Shown here in pieces: positions 51,401 to 56,964 of a DNA stretch of 64,000 nt; position 1 is the stretch's first letter; each line of letters begins with the position of its first letter. The stretch lies in IMG/VR virus record IMGVR_UViG_3300036651_001908, positions 1 through 64,000 of that record. One strand, written 5' to 3'. The stretch comes from a virus. The position numbers were made by a program, and so were the translations under genes. The notes beneath the pieces are model-generated. The model saw only the letters and a program-made list of their open reading frames with translations. It had not been told where the DNA came from and searched no databases.

Positions 51401-52547
51401 CGTCGTTCATCTGACTACCGGTGAGTACATCCGGTTCCGTAACAGCGATCACACCAGCACCGATCAGTCGCAGTGGGACCAGATCCGCTTCCGGCTCTCC
51501 GGTTCCGATCACGAGGCCAGCCTGTCTCGGGTGGAGGCCGTGCTCAATCAGATGGGCCTGGACATGTCCGGGGCCGAGCCTGAGCACACGGAGGACATCT
51601 ACTGGAAGGAGATGTTCAATGCTCTGATCGGCAGCAGTCAGCAGATTCCGGCTGCTCAGAAGCAGGTTCTCGAAGACATGGCGCAACTCCGGAATGACCT
51701 CATGACGGAGCATGGTGTCTCGTACGACGGGATTGCGGACAAGCACCTGATCGAAGCCATTGCGGCGTCGAAGACGGTTGTTCCGGATCAGCATCAGTTC
51801 TGGCACGACAAGGCGGTGCAGGCATTCGGCCAGAAGAAGGTCGATGAGTGGCTGGCTGCGGAGAAGCACCTGCCGCAGTTCCAGCACTTTGATCTGGCCA
51901 ACCCGGAGAAGACGACCGGTCACGCTTTCTGGAACCGGCTCGACTTCACCCTGGAGCAGATCCTGGCGAAGCAGACGCTGCTTGGTCAGGGCACCATGGG
52001 TAAGGACAAGTCGTTGGCCAACTTCATCAAGTCCGGTAACTCGATCAGCACCGAGGAGCGCTTGCGCATGCTTGGTGTATTCGGTCACGGTATCTCGAAG
52101 GAGTCCGACCAGCCCAAGGGTGGTGCCAACTACGTCTTCGCCCGTACCGCCTATGACAAGGCGAAGTACGAAGGGGCTGCGGGCTTCGGTCCGCACGTCA
52201 TCTACTGGAACCCGGCGCTGTTCTTGCAGACCGGAACCAAGGGGTTCAACTACGACGCGTACGGCGAGCAGGACTCTCTATATAGAGCACAGGCCGACAT
52301 CCTGAAGGCACTGCGCCACGGGAACATGGACAACGAGACCGACATCCAGAACGCCATCTCCGTCTTCGACTACATGGAAATCATGATCTTCGATCTGGCA
52401 GAGAACCGCAATGCCGCGATTCAGAAGATGAAGGCGCTCGGACATGCCATACTGCGTGGTGTACCCATCGAGGAGCGGCTGATCATGCGTCAGGACGTAA
52501 ACAAGGCCATGGCGACCGTCATGGCGGCGTGGGGGAAGAACACATGA
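42462..52547 (+). CDS. giant polyvalent virion protein, 3361 aa
   Basis: Start at ATG 42462 with GACAGGAG upstream. Regions: Ala/Glu coiled helix (~45-95); GNAT-like domain (~727-866: VHPVDEYKNMRLFVTQDG, KGGSVAMLTMQTELGARRLD, GIYAKVGYVPSARVKW, PDVVFMVHDP); many beta domains of ~70 residues (G-D-x-x-x-x-A-L-P-x-G motifs) to ~2000; helical modules; a HipA/PI3K-like kinase domain (~2408-2580: QYIFKPV, then DNNDGHGDNLL and GIDKGRAF); and a C-terminal domain (~3180-3346: NYVFART, NETDIQNAISVFDYMEIMI) like those ending MuF-linked proteins. Probably packaged and injected as a set of host-acting enzymes. Contains an overprinted ORF. Confidence 0.85.
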   Translation: MALSDLDPYEEILLLSLGMRHVRTLQGAEFFHLPLGAFITPEEIEAATAANGGDLAQDAAEAAQDAAEAQSDEIADKAEAAQDAQAKAANAASKIAKFKFKGVPPGALGTKSEAEKSAAAYAKNPSATIFKNLPSHHPYNLPADHPRHLAPPASEAAALALDHQHHLVSGNPDTQFQPHPSTLTGPNEFSVGPMKYNVPAGSRMFQPKGMPNVRILITPDETVHAFTHVGEVDVPMDLQQAFADVLPPGAKSNDLYQTKNFDVAAPVTSDLKAHIQNTHDTKAAARYAAALVQSDHANTAAAAASPPAKGAPPVEPPAAMTPEEAGQHASITGALMHAHPGAELVNGDGETEFIKQPDGTWKHALFNATVDESVVQKLVTSGELHIKGAAPGLTHDFKGMSKEQWLAFLNKAPVGAKFQIDGKDMVKGEDKTWNGIPAEKMGTLRLIANNYEDGTGPAIPKKEAPASPYSAPQEAWKESPVPTGPDQITAAQIQVGDKVNGDPVTKTFKTETPGRVRVVTRSEAGMLQEHSWLKTTQIGVERANHGLSFDEKYPNANNGKPNTGKSMNDFTNTPGGGTAGQGLNTPKKADAGSVEKPAAATPPPKNENLAKPEYQPFVAPKESNVGSEAGAGAGGNQPASGNAQPAGSGNVPAHDGGNGNANAGSTGGSSEAVAGQQHPDGNGAGPGVIPPEIVKGELPHSPAVQALAAKGLVTPQMVELHADKGAQFFQDAISRLKENNPYAAAVYVHPVDEYKNMRLFVTQDGTAGFAVDGNNAVSLFISPKSPHKGGSVAMLTMQTELGARRLDAFDTVLPGIYAKVGYVPSARVKWDDNYAPDGWDKNTFKPWNNGEPDVVFMVHDPAHSDGTYHPGEGKVFASYDQAEAFTKKAALNPSLVNPANTTPGEVHHQPGEVLSHQDLKSLPPGHTVEHTPSGVQYTSQGQGQFLSHKSNGVGDVGLMKTAADAGKMAYHSKTSGAAPAPEKAPEPPAATEVPKAPAAPPAAPAPEKKSGPAMKKAEQLTKGDKIATGTVFGVDHINAPKGKVHVYYHNHKGVMQKGEWNKSTLIGYEAPKAATPAPEKAPEPAGSGGGAAQPPTPPEAPAAPSGGNAEGSGSSDSKQLWENGPQFSTQDIQAAHDALKNAGAFQVSYGFKSIPSNPLASHQAELKAEAKKQFPTMQPKAAVVKLLHNQLSPEQKAESKAEEVAKIHIGAKEPKPTQQGFNGGDYTADEIRHAIQALEADNGKLVKSILNKAGSPLGELSPITLPEVGFNKDKTITKQKFIDHLKSLLPKETGPKKVTVRPEKDITTGTIGTPLEKDGRFVAPPKAAPKKVTVRPEKDITTGTVGTPLEKDGRFKAKEKLPHQPGDLLTGEQVKALPDGHVIAWHTHDGATHPDVQHTGIKAGDKVNNDHGTQNNVSTLAIVANSHDPNSASVMNKHGVHYVGGPGATKLDVSKYKNEFSKAEEPKLPTALENFDKPEDTGHGLQPGDHVDQAAFDKLVPGDQIKTYPGGTVYYTLMPGGQSFESSLSGSLFDKEEMNPTAYTGMEFKGHDASHDAVTPSATPAASEAEMQTHDQAVAQTQEFTPATQDQINNAGVGSQMILHSVNGTEYPFTMGTNGQWHNPQMGEFSPDQIDASKGHFEMTKELKKLPTGDPKTVEEMHAFPEKTQFTYHAASGTIYDAAKSTSGTVQIAGLGNYTPEGVKDQITAGKFHVEHIPTPDAHPLSPAEVAALGVGSRVFYSGGFGRVLERKPDGMWQSPGGQDVGDVTGIGTAPIYLVSEADKGDPANIGYSPEILDAKPNSVVTYADGAVAKKMAYAWNLYNSDGESGGTLNPAVVAQDVADGHATLTHTPTEAQPFAPGKYISNGKAAMHVLPDGTGVYVASTGTTSKLSKANVLKNHDAGMSNYLGANHPVPEIAPKESKAPGAVTKAAVAVPTSKDIPDGNYYLKSKAGDSILVTANGQQVAKNGENIGDLKKLKLAFNKGQILDLNGTSITPVGYSGGVSLLDTPTTIPALLDLQKYLDQHPDLFKTPYWYGVTDNLSAAGFPLSLSAFVKAYNETAGPGMAATTGHYFMQDAPADVKEAMANFFSQSVANLLAKVDTAIPDANTSALFDWTTNGQAKPPLQLVSIPKISSSTDPATLNAYVKQITEALGAQKIFNLTGMTKYAKMDWINAVKKGNFAHAYDLEVASHSNKGKVHPSGYLHPGYEGNAATNKIQWGPAVEGEVPAGVPVEGNWTSIGVAASTEELQNYLIAAHMQHPEHLTLAQQRSWVTYHRTGDKQATDQLSAMAAVKAQNGDPQISPTPVWTDNVQPAKSYAVWFDKGPFPTENDIYNGLTDAPAEYLKDNAGNAELQKSWDAWSSPYKNNYTSLQDMAHGGSWGTQKKFLTDHFTRLREEAAAEEAKPKFSLVKEIAQGQHPAYLVEDHGNQYIFKPVDPGKDYRAEIEAAALQLGALWGFTEPTASVQSLPTASGEPMFGGQVGLLQSLIPNVGNMNFADGPVDIASLHPKQLGQIAAEHVLDWAIDNNDGHGDNLLMTPDGNIVGIDKGRAFAAFGTWDGLNGPGMNYQAETIASKLFMLAKAGVLTQEQMDGAYKAALKAANKIFKSPDASAVSIIAKGLANRPHYQQGPGSKEAVIQAFLDRKHGIVDDINKLWTGIYAKSGLTKPEPPVKALNEDLQSGFHEPDLSAAIQDKAVWGVTTFHASPDIKKGSVLIWQEKNSNGDPVAKGLFAVNKYAEGKLLSWLDGHLSTDTSGSYASAQSLANFPNMEPFRKALSTAGREVSDHLESGNPSPEVMQKFQETKDQLLADAQFGDTLPVTAGQGTDPIKFPSGNAVDPGALGQYRAALTHYLDAAYEVEQAQKEQRKTEKSLFGIYHPIAAKTTPATYLNPEKGLAYTELTTGDFITNMGVVVPASQLPDGAKEGLNGWTAINGAQQSSGLTVVKEHAGDLAGALKEGGLKEQSDTFSTAGHNGSEYVVHLTTGEYIRFRNSDHTSTDQSQWDQIRFRLSGSDHEASLSRVEAVLNQMGLDMSGAEPEHTEDIYWKEMFNALIGSSQQIPAAQKQVLEDMAQLRNDLMTEHGVSYDGIADKHLIEAIAASKTVVPDQHQFWHDKAVQAFGQKKVDEWLAAEKHLPQFQHFDLANPEKTTGHAFWNRLDFTLEQILAKQTLLGQGTMGKDKSLANFIKSGNSISTEERLRMLGVFGHGISKESDQPKGGANYVFARTAYDKAKYEGAAGFGPHVIYWNPALFLQTGTKGFNYDAYGEQDSLYRAQADILKALRHGNMDNETDIQNAISVFDYMEIMIFDLAENRNAAIQKMKALGHAILRGVPIEERLIMRQDVNKAMATVMAAWGKNT
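44332..44526 (+). CDS. overprinted gene inside the giant ORF, 64 aa
   Basis: GAAGGAGAGCA precedes the ATG, a strong ribosome site, in the +1 frame of the giant gene. The product (MSDQKPEQEQVETNLQAGTL ... PDQLVDLQKQWPDSNILMAM) is protein-like and helical, whereas the giant frame here is a Gly/Asn/Ala linker whose third positions are unusually A/T-rich. Codon bias therefore follows the small ORF exactly between its start and stop. A +1 frameshift from the giant frame is an alternative way to make it. Function unknown. Confidence 0.6.
   Translation: MSDQKPEQEQVETNLQAGTLSPQDRETFLHMMAGTATPTPDQLVDLQKQWPDSNILMAMGLGLG
46347..46526. repeat. near-identical 26-residue duplication in the giant gene
   Basis: KKVTVRPEKDITTGT(I/V)GTP and LEKDGRF occur at 46347-46424 and 46449-46526, separated by an Ala/Pro linker. 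A recent internal duplication. Confidence 0.8.
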
Positions 52548-52849
52548 ACATCCAAGGTGACCCTCGGGTCGAAGTGAAGCGGGTCTTCCCCTACGGGGCT
52601 CAGGCGGCGACGGAGAATCCGAATCAGCCGGACTTCAAGATCGTGGATGTCCAGGTCAAGCAGGCCGCGGATGGTGAATGGATCATGGGCGGCTGGGCCT
52701 ACCCGAACAAGATGATGACCTTCGAACTCGCGGACGCCACCGAGACACCCCGAGGCTGGATCGTCTACAAGGGCAGCGTCCGCTACCTGCTCACCCCGCT
52801 GAGCCAGCAAGTGGGGCAAGCGCTCTACGCGGAGATTGAGGCGATCTGA
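52544..52849 (+). CDS. hypothetical protein, 101 aa
   Basis: ATGA overlap with the giant gene. Starts MNIQGDPRVEVKRVFPYGAQ; beta-rich centre (FKIVDVQVKQAADGEWIMGG). Might be a chaperone or partner of the giant; nothing recognised. Confidence 0.65.
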   Translation: MNIQGDPRVEVKRVFPYGAQAATENPNQPDFKIVDVQVKQAADGEWIMGGWAYPNKMMTFELADATETPRGWIVYKGSVRYLLTPLSQQVGQALYAEIEAI

Positions 52850-53133
52850 TGGCGCTCTATCTGATCCACTGCAAGCCCAATGGTGAGCCGGTCGGGATCT
52901 GGGACGACACCGGAGACCACGTCTACGCCGATCCGAAGTACGAGACCCGGGGGCAGTTGACCTTCGACTCCCGTGGGTCGAAGAACCCGTGGTCCTCCTT
53001 CGTGGACGGACTCAGTCGGGGCACGCCGCACGCTTCGCTGTGGCAGTCCGATGACACCCCGCTGGACAAGGGACAGGCGCTTGATCAGGCCCGGAGCCAG
53101 TACCAGGGGCTCAACAAACCTCCGCTCCGATAG
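52849..53133 (+). CDS. hypothetical protein, 94 aa
   Basis: Starts MALYLIHCKPNGEPVGIWDD; TGATG overlap with the gene before. Mixed composition (RGQLTFDSRGSKNPWSSFVD). Last gene before the lysis gene. Not recognised. Confidence 0.65.
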   Translation: MALYLIHCKPNGEPVGIWDDTGDHVYADPKYETRGQLTFDSRGSKNPWSSFVDGLSRGTPHASLWQSDDTPLDKGQALDQARSQYQGLNKPPLR

Positions 53134-53134
53134 T
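53129..53134 (+). promoter_or_regulatory. GATAGT late-promoter element of the endolysin gene
   Basis: TCCGATAGTACAAG lies 10 bases before ATG 53145 and overlaps the end of the upstream gene. Confidence 0.55.
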
Positions 53135-53144
53135 ACAAGTCGAA

Positions 53145-54683
53145 ATGACTGATGTAGCGGAAGTTGATGTTGACAACTCGCGCCCCCGCCTGAGTGGGGG
53201 TGGTGAGGGCCTTCTGCGCCCGGACTTCGGGTTCGCCGCAGCCGCCGCATCTCTACTGGGATGCGACCTCTCCCACTGGAACGGTGCCGTTGACATCGCG
53301 AAACTGGGCGCCCAGTTCGTCATCCTCAAGTTGGGGGGCTCGGATTCGGGCCGCTACACCGACCGGATGTACTCCACTTGGGCTCCCGAGGTTCGTGCCG
53401 CGAAGAAGCACCTCGGGCACTATTGGTTCAACGGAGCCGGTGACCCCGTTGCGGACGCCCGGTACTTCGTCGCGAACCTCTCGCACTACCAGGACGAGGA
53501 TCTTCTTGTTCTAGACATTGAGTCGGAGATTCCGGGTACGCCATGGACTCCGTCGCATGCTCTGGCATGGTTCAAGGAGGTCCGGGCGCTGAAGCCGAAG
53601 GCTCGGCTCGTGGCCTACATGTCGTCCTCCGTGACGACTGCTTTCGATTGGTCCGAGGTCGTCAAGTTCGGTGTCGAACTCTGGGTCGCGAACTACGGAG
53701 CCAACACCGGGAGCAAGCCGTCGGGCACCCCGGTCGTCGGGCACTGGAAGAACTGGATCATCTGGCAGTACACCAGCGTCGGTCGCATCGCGGGTGTCCC
53801 CGGTGCGGTGGACCTCAACTTCGCACACCCCAGCCTCTTCGCTCCGCTTCCTGCTCCGACGCCGGTTCCCAAGCCGGTTCCCAAGCCTGTCCCCGCTGTG
53901 CCTACCAAGGCCGAGGGCACAGCCATTCAGGAGTGGGCCAAGCACGGTGGCTACACGGGTCCGATCGATGGTGACCCGCAGAAGTACACCTGGACGGCCT
54001 GCCAGGTCCTGCTCAAGAAGGACTGGGGCTACACCGGCATCGAGGACGGCGTTCCGGGCACCCTCACTTACGAGGCGTTCGAGCGTTTGGCCAAGGCTAA
54101 GGGCGGCTACACCGGCTCGGTGACCAATGGTGTGCCCGACGCTGCCCTCTGGGCTGCGGTCGCTAAGGCTGTCACCCCGGCCCCTGCGCATGTTCCTGCC
54201 CCGGTTCCTGCGCCCGCACCTGCTCCGGCCCCCAAGCCGATCCCAGCCCCTACTCCTACCCCGGCGCCTGTTCCCGCTCCGGTTCCCCCCAAGGATGACG
54301 CCATGCAGACCATTTACTCCCGTACCTTCGCTCCGAATCAGCCTGTCAAGCCCGCTGAATGGACCACCGTCGAACTGGACGGGAAGGGTGTCTTCTCCTT
54401 CATCATCGCCAATGAGGATGGGAACTACGACATCAACGCGTCGTTCCAGTTCGCAGGCATCCCGGTGGGAGACAGCGCGCAGGCACGTCTAGCGATCGTG
54501 GACGCCAACGGCAAGGTGCTGCACCAGACGCCGGTGGTGGAGTTCGCGGGCACGCCCGGCAGCACCTTCGCTGCCCTCGGGCGCTTCGTCGCACTGAAGA
54601 AGGGCGAACGTCTTCGCGTGCAGGTCGCGGCCTTCACGCCGGGCGTGGTCCTGGCCCGCGGCGACGTGCAGTGGCACTCCTAG
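53145..54683 (+). CDS. GH25 muramidase endolysin, 512 aa
   Basis: LLGCDLSHWNGAVDIAKLGA (~37-56) with D-x-S-x-W, HYWFNGAGDPVADARYFV (~89-106) and DEDLLVLDIESEIP (~117-130, the catalytic D-x-E) identify a GH25 lysozyme. LWVANYGAN and IIWQYTS follow. Residues ~260-345 hold two peptidoglycan-binding-like repeats (GGYTGPIDGDPQKYTW; GGYTGSVTNGVPDAAL). A Pro/Ala linker (~348-385) leads to a beta-sandwich domain (~388-512). No signal peptide, so a holin is needed; none is obvious. Confidence 0.9.
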   Translation: MTDVAEVDVDNSRPRLSGGGEGLLRPDFGFAAAAASLLGCDLSHWNGAVDIAKLGAQFVILKLGGSDSGRYTDRMYSTWAPEVRAAKKHLGHYWFNGAGDPVADARYFVANLSHYQDEDLLVLDIESEIPGTPWTPSHALAWFKEVRALKPKARLVAYMSSSVTTAFDWSEVVKFGVELWVANYGANTGSKPSGTPVVGHWKNWIIWQYTSVGRIAGVPGAVDLNFAHPSLFAPLPAPTPVPKPVPKPVPAVPTKAEGTAIQEWAKHGGYTGPIDGDPQKYTWTACQVLLKKDWGYTGIEDGVPGTLTYEAFERLAKAKGGYTGSVTNGVPDAALWAAVAKAVTPAPAHVPAPVPAPAPAPAPKPIPAPTPTPAPVPAPVPPKDDAMQTIYSRTFAPNQPVKPAEWTTVELDGKGVFSFIIANEDGNYDINASFQFAGIPVGDSAQARLAIVDANGKVLHQTPVVEFAGTPGSTFAALGRFVALKKGERLRVQVAAFTPGVVLARGDVQWHS

Positions 54684-54847
54684 TCCCAGTCGGTTGACCG
54701 GATCTGTCGCTTCGCGATACGGCGCTGCCGCTTCGCAGCGGAGTGCTTCGCCCACGCTAGGTACTTGTGCGTGTGCGAGACGTAGCGCCTGCACATCTTG
54801 CAGAAGGCGTCGTGCTCGTCTTGCTTCTCGTCCCTGTGTCCCATCAT
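54680..54847 (-). CDS. basic zinc-finger microprotein, 55 aa
   Basis: Starts MMGHRDEKQDEHDAFCKMCR, then HTH and a basic helix (AKHSAAKRQRRIAKRQIR): C-x2-C ... H-x-H is one zinc finger with a DNA-binding tail. TAGTAT (54855-54860) lies 7 bases before the ATG. Its stop overlaps that of the convergent endolysin. Confidence 0.65.
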   Translation of the reverse strand: MMGHRDEKQDEHDAFCKMCRRYVSHTHKYLAWAKHSAAKRQRRIAKRQIRSTDWD

Positions 54848-55218
54848 GTGCTAGATACTACACCCTCTAGAACAAGAACTCTAGCCTCGATCGTCTCTTG
54901 GCCAGCGAGCATGGCGCGGGTCACCCGATGGTGGCCGTCCTCCAGGTAGTTCTCTCCGCCCCAGACGATGACATGCGGATGAACGTCGCCCCCCACCGGG
55001 GTGGCCACTGGGCCAATGAGGGGCTGGAAGTAGATCCCATCCTGTGTGGCGGTGAGAGTATCGATCCGCACCGACTCCACTGGGACCTCTAGCCATGTCG
55101 CTGAGGTCTTCCCCGACGTGCCCCAGGGGCAGCCGTTCTCTCTGCTGATCACGCGGCGAAACACGTTTCTACTATCGGGATAGAACTGGATTCCGAGTCT
55201 GCCGATAGTACGTGTCAT
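54844..55218 (-). CDS. ParB-nuclease-like domain protein, 124 aa
   Basis: Starts MTRTIGRLGIQFYPDSRNVF. GGENYLEDGHHRVTRAMLAG (~90-109) is the D-G-x-H-R box of ParB/Srx-fold proteins, preceded by the expected strand (HPHVIVWGG). Small stand-alone versions are common in actinophages. Its ATG shares two bases with the rightward protease ATG at 55217. ATGATG overlap with the zinc-finger gene. Confidence 0.7.
   Translation of the reverse strand: MTRTIGRLGIQFYPDSRNVFRRVISRENGCPWGTSGKTSATWLEVPVESVRIDTLTATQDGIYFQPLIGPVATPVGGDVHPHVIVWGGENYLEDGHHRVTRAMLAGQETIEARVLVLEGVVSST
54855..54860 (-). promoter_or_regulatory. -10 box TAGTAT (leaderless)
   Basis: Minus strand, seven bases before ATG 54847. Confidence 0.5.
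55204..55209 (+). promoter_or_regulatory. GATAGT late-promoter element of the head operon
   Basis: GCCGATAGTACGTGTC precedes ATG 55217 by 7 bases. It lies within codons 4-6 of the divergent ParB-like gene. Confidence 0.6.
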
Positions 55219-56320
55219 GGCTACCGGTCGTGCAATCGTCCCCCCAGTGCGGGGTGAGGGATTCGTAGAACTCGCGCGCTCGCGCAAGGGCCGCGTCTTC
55301 GAAAAGCAGATCCTCAATTACGGGGACCTGCTCTACCCGGGTGTCAAGGGTGGCAAGGTCCACATCGATGACGAGTGGGCCGACAAACTCATCACGAACT
55401 TCTCCAACGGAGTCTGCGACATCGTCCAGGTTCCGAAGGCTGGCCCGAATAACGAGCACACCGAAGACCCCGATCGCAACATCGGTGAGGTCATTGGGCT
55501 TGTGAAGCGCAACGGAAAGATTTACGCGCACCTCGATGCTCGTGATGCTGAGGCGGCTGAGAAGTTGGGCAAGACCCTTCTCGGGGCGTCAGCGATGCTG
55601 CACCTCGACTACACCGACACCAAGACGGGATCGAAGGTCGGGCCGACTCTTCTCCACGTCGCGGTCACAAACCGCCCGTATATCACGGGTCTTGAGGACT
55701 TCGAGGAAGTCCTCGCTGCTTCTGCCGATGGTAGTGGCGAAGAGGTCGTCATGCTGACGGCTACGGACAATCAGGAAGGAAGCGTCATGACGCTTGAGGA
55801 ACTTCTTGCTGAGTTGAAGTCTGAGCACGGCATCGACGTTGCCGAACTCCAGACCAAGGCTGAGCAGAGCGAGATGGCCGCAGCCCTCTCCAACAAGATC
55901 GAGACCGAACTCGGTACTGCTGGCGTGCTCACGCTGAGCAATGGCGAGAAGGCAACCGCAGACGAACTCATCAACGCCATCGGAGAGGCCGGTCAGAAGA
56001 TCGTCTCCCTCTCCTCGCGGGTGGACGAGTTGGTCGAGAAGGGTGCCAAGGACGCGGCGGCCTCTCGGGTCGAGGGTCTGGTCCGTAGCGGCCACATCCT
56101 CCCGAAGAACAAGGACGCCCAGATCGAACTTCTGCTCTCGAACAGCGACCTGTTCGAGAAGTTGCTTCCCGAGAAGCCTCTCGTGAAGTTGTCCAACAAC
56201 GAGGAGGACGGCGAAGCCGGATTCCACGTCGAGGACGACCAGCAGAAGCAGACCGTCGAGGCCGAAGTTGCTCGTCTGACCCAGGTGGCAGACCAGCAGC
56301 GCGGGTTCGTTCGTTCCTGA
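55217..56320 (+). CDS. prohead protease-scaffold fusion (Mu gpI-like), 367 aa
   Basis: Residues ~15-175 match Mu I-type prohead proteases: HIDDEWADKLITNF, NNEHTEDPDRNIGEVIGLVK (the H of the catalytic region), GKTLLGASAMLHLDYTDTKT (with the Ser) and HVAVTNRPYITGLEDFEEV. Residues ~190-367 are acidic and coiled-coil-like, a scaffold. Cleavage would release the scaffold before packaging. Leaderless start from the GATAGT element. Confidence 0.8.
   Translation: MATGRAIVPPVRGEGFVELARSRKGRVFEKQILNYGDLLYPGVKGGKVHIDDEWADKLITNFSNGVCDIVQVPKAGPNNEHTEDPDRNIGEVIGLVKRNGKIYAHLDARDAEAAEKLGKTLLGASAMLHLDYTDTKTGSKVGPTLLHVAVTNRPYITGLEDFEEVLAASADGSGEEVVMLTATDNQEGSVMTLEELLAELKSEHGIDVAELQTKAEQSEMAAALSNKIETELGTAGVLTLSNGEKATADELINAIGEAGQKIVSLSSRVDELVEKGAKDAAASRVEGLVRSGHILPKNKDAQIELLLSNSDLFEKLLPEKPLVKLSNNEEDGEAGFHVEDDQQKQTVEAEVARLTQVADQQRGFVRS
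55787..56320 (+). CDS. internal in-frame start: free scaffolding protein, 177 aa
   Basis: AGGAAGGAAGCGTC precedes an in-frame ATG at codon 191 (MTLEELLAELKSEHGIDVAE), exactly at the protease/scaffold boundary. It would make scaffold without protease, as lambda Nu3 is made within C. Confidence 0.6.
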   Translation: MTLEELLAELKSEHGIDVAELQTKAEQSEMAAALSNKIETELGTAGVLTLSNGEKATADELINAIGEAGQKIVSLSSRVDELVEKGAKDAAASRVEGLVRSGHILPKNKDAQIELLLSNSDLFEKLLPEKPLVKLSNNEEDGEAGFHVEDDQQKQTVEAEVARLTQVADQQRGFVRS

Positions 56321-56360
56321 CCTCAACTCAACTCCCCAGATCAGATTTTAGGAGGGCACC

Positions 56361-56795
56361 ATGACGAACTCTCTCGGGTTCTTCACGCAGTACCCCGGTA
56401 ACGCAATTCCGGGTGCAGGCTTCACCAGTGGCAACAACTTCGTTGACGACGAGTTGCTGTTCTCCACGCACAACTACATCCAGAAGGGTGTGACGCTGGA
56501 GCCCGGAAACGGAGTTCTCCCGCTCGGCACCATCCTGGCTCGTCGTACCGACACCAAGCGCTACGTCGCGTACAACTCGGGCGGCTCCAACGGCACCAAC
56601 GTCGCGCTGGGCATCCTGCGCAACACGGTGGACACCGGGACCGACTCGTCTGCCAACGCCCAGATCTGGCAGGCGAACATCCTCTACTCCGGCCTGCTCA
56701 AGTACTCCGCGGTCTCCGCGGCGAACTCGGGCGTCTCGCTGACCTCGGTGCTGAACGCCACGGTCAACACGACCGCGGGGTTCTTCAAGTTCTGA
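56361..56795 (+). CDS. head decoration protein, lambda gpD-like, 144 aa
   Basis: VTLEPGNGVLPLGTILARRT (~43-62) and VALGILRNTVDTG (~80-92) are the conserved core of gpD-type decoration proteins. TTTTAGGAGGGCACC precedes the ATG. Between protease and capsid genes, the lambda order C/Nu3-D-E. It would trim the capsid threefold axes and stabilise it. Confidence 0.8.
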   Translation: MTNSLGFFTQYPGNAIPGAGFTSGNNFVDDELLFSTHNYIQKGVTLEPGNGVLPLGTILARRTDTKRYVAYNSGGSNGTNVALGILRNTVDTGTDSSANAQIWQANILYSGLLKYSAVSAANSGVSLTSVLNATVNTTAGFFKF

Positions 56796-56964
56796 TTCTG
56801 ACATCGGGAAGTTGACGGTGCGGCAGGGCGCAATCCCTGCCAATCCGTGAGCGGCCCGAAAGCCACTCAATAGACCAGCCAAGTGACTCCTTTCGCGGGA
56901 GGGCGCAGGTCGGACACCACGGTGTCGCTGACATCAACCCCATCTATCCGAAAGGAAAGTCGAG

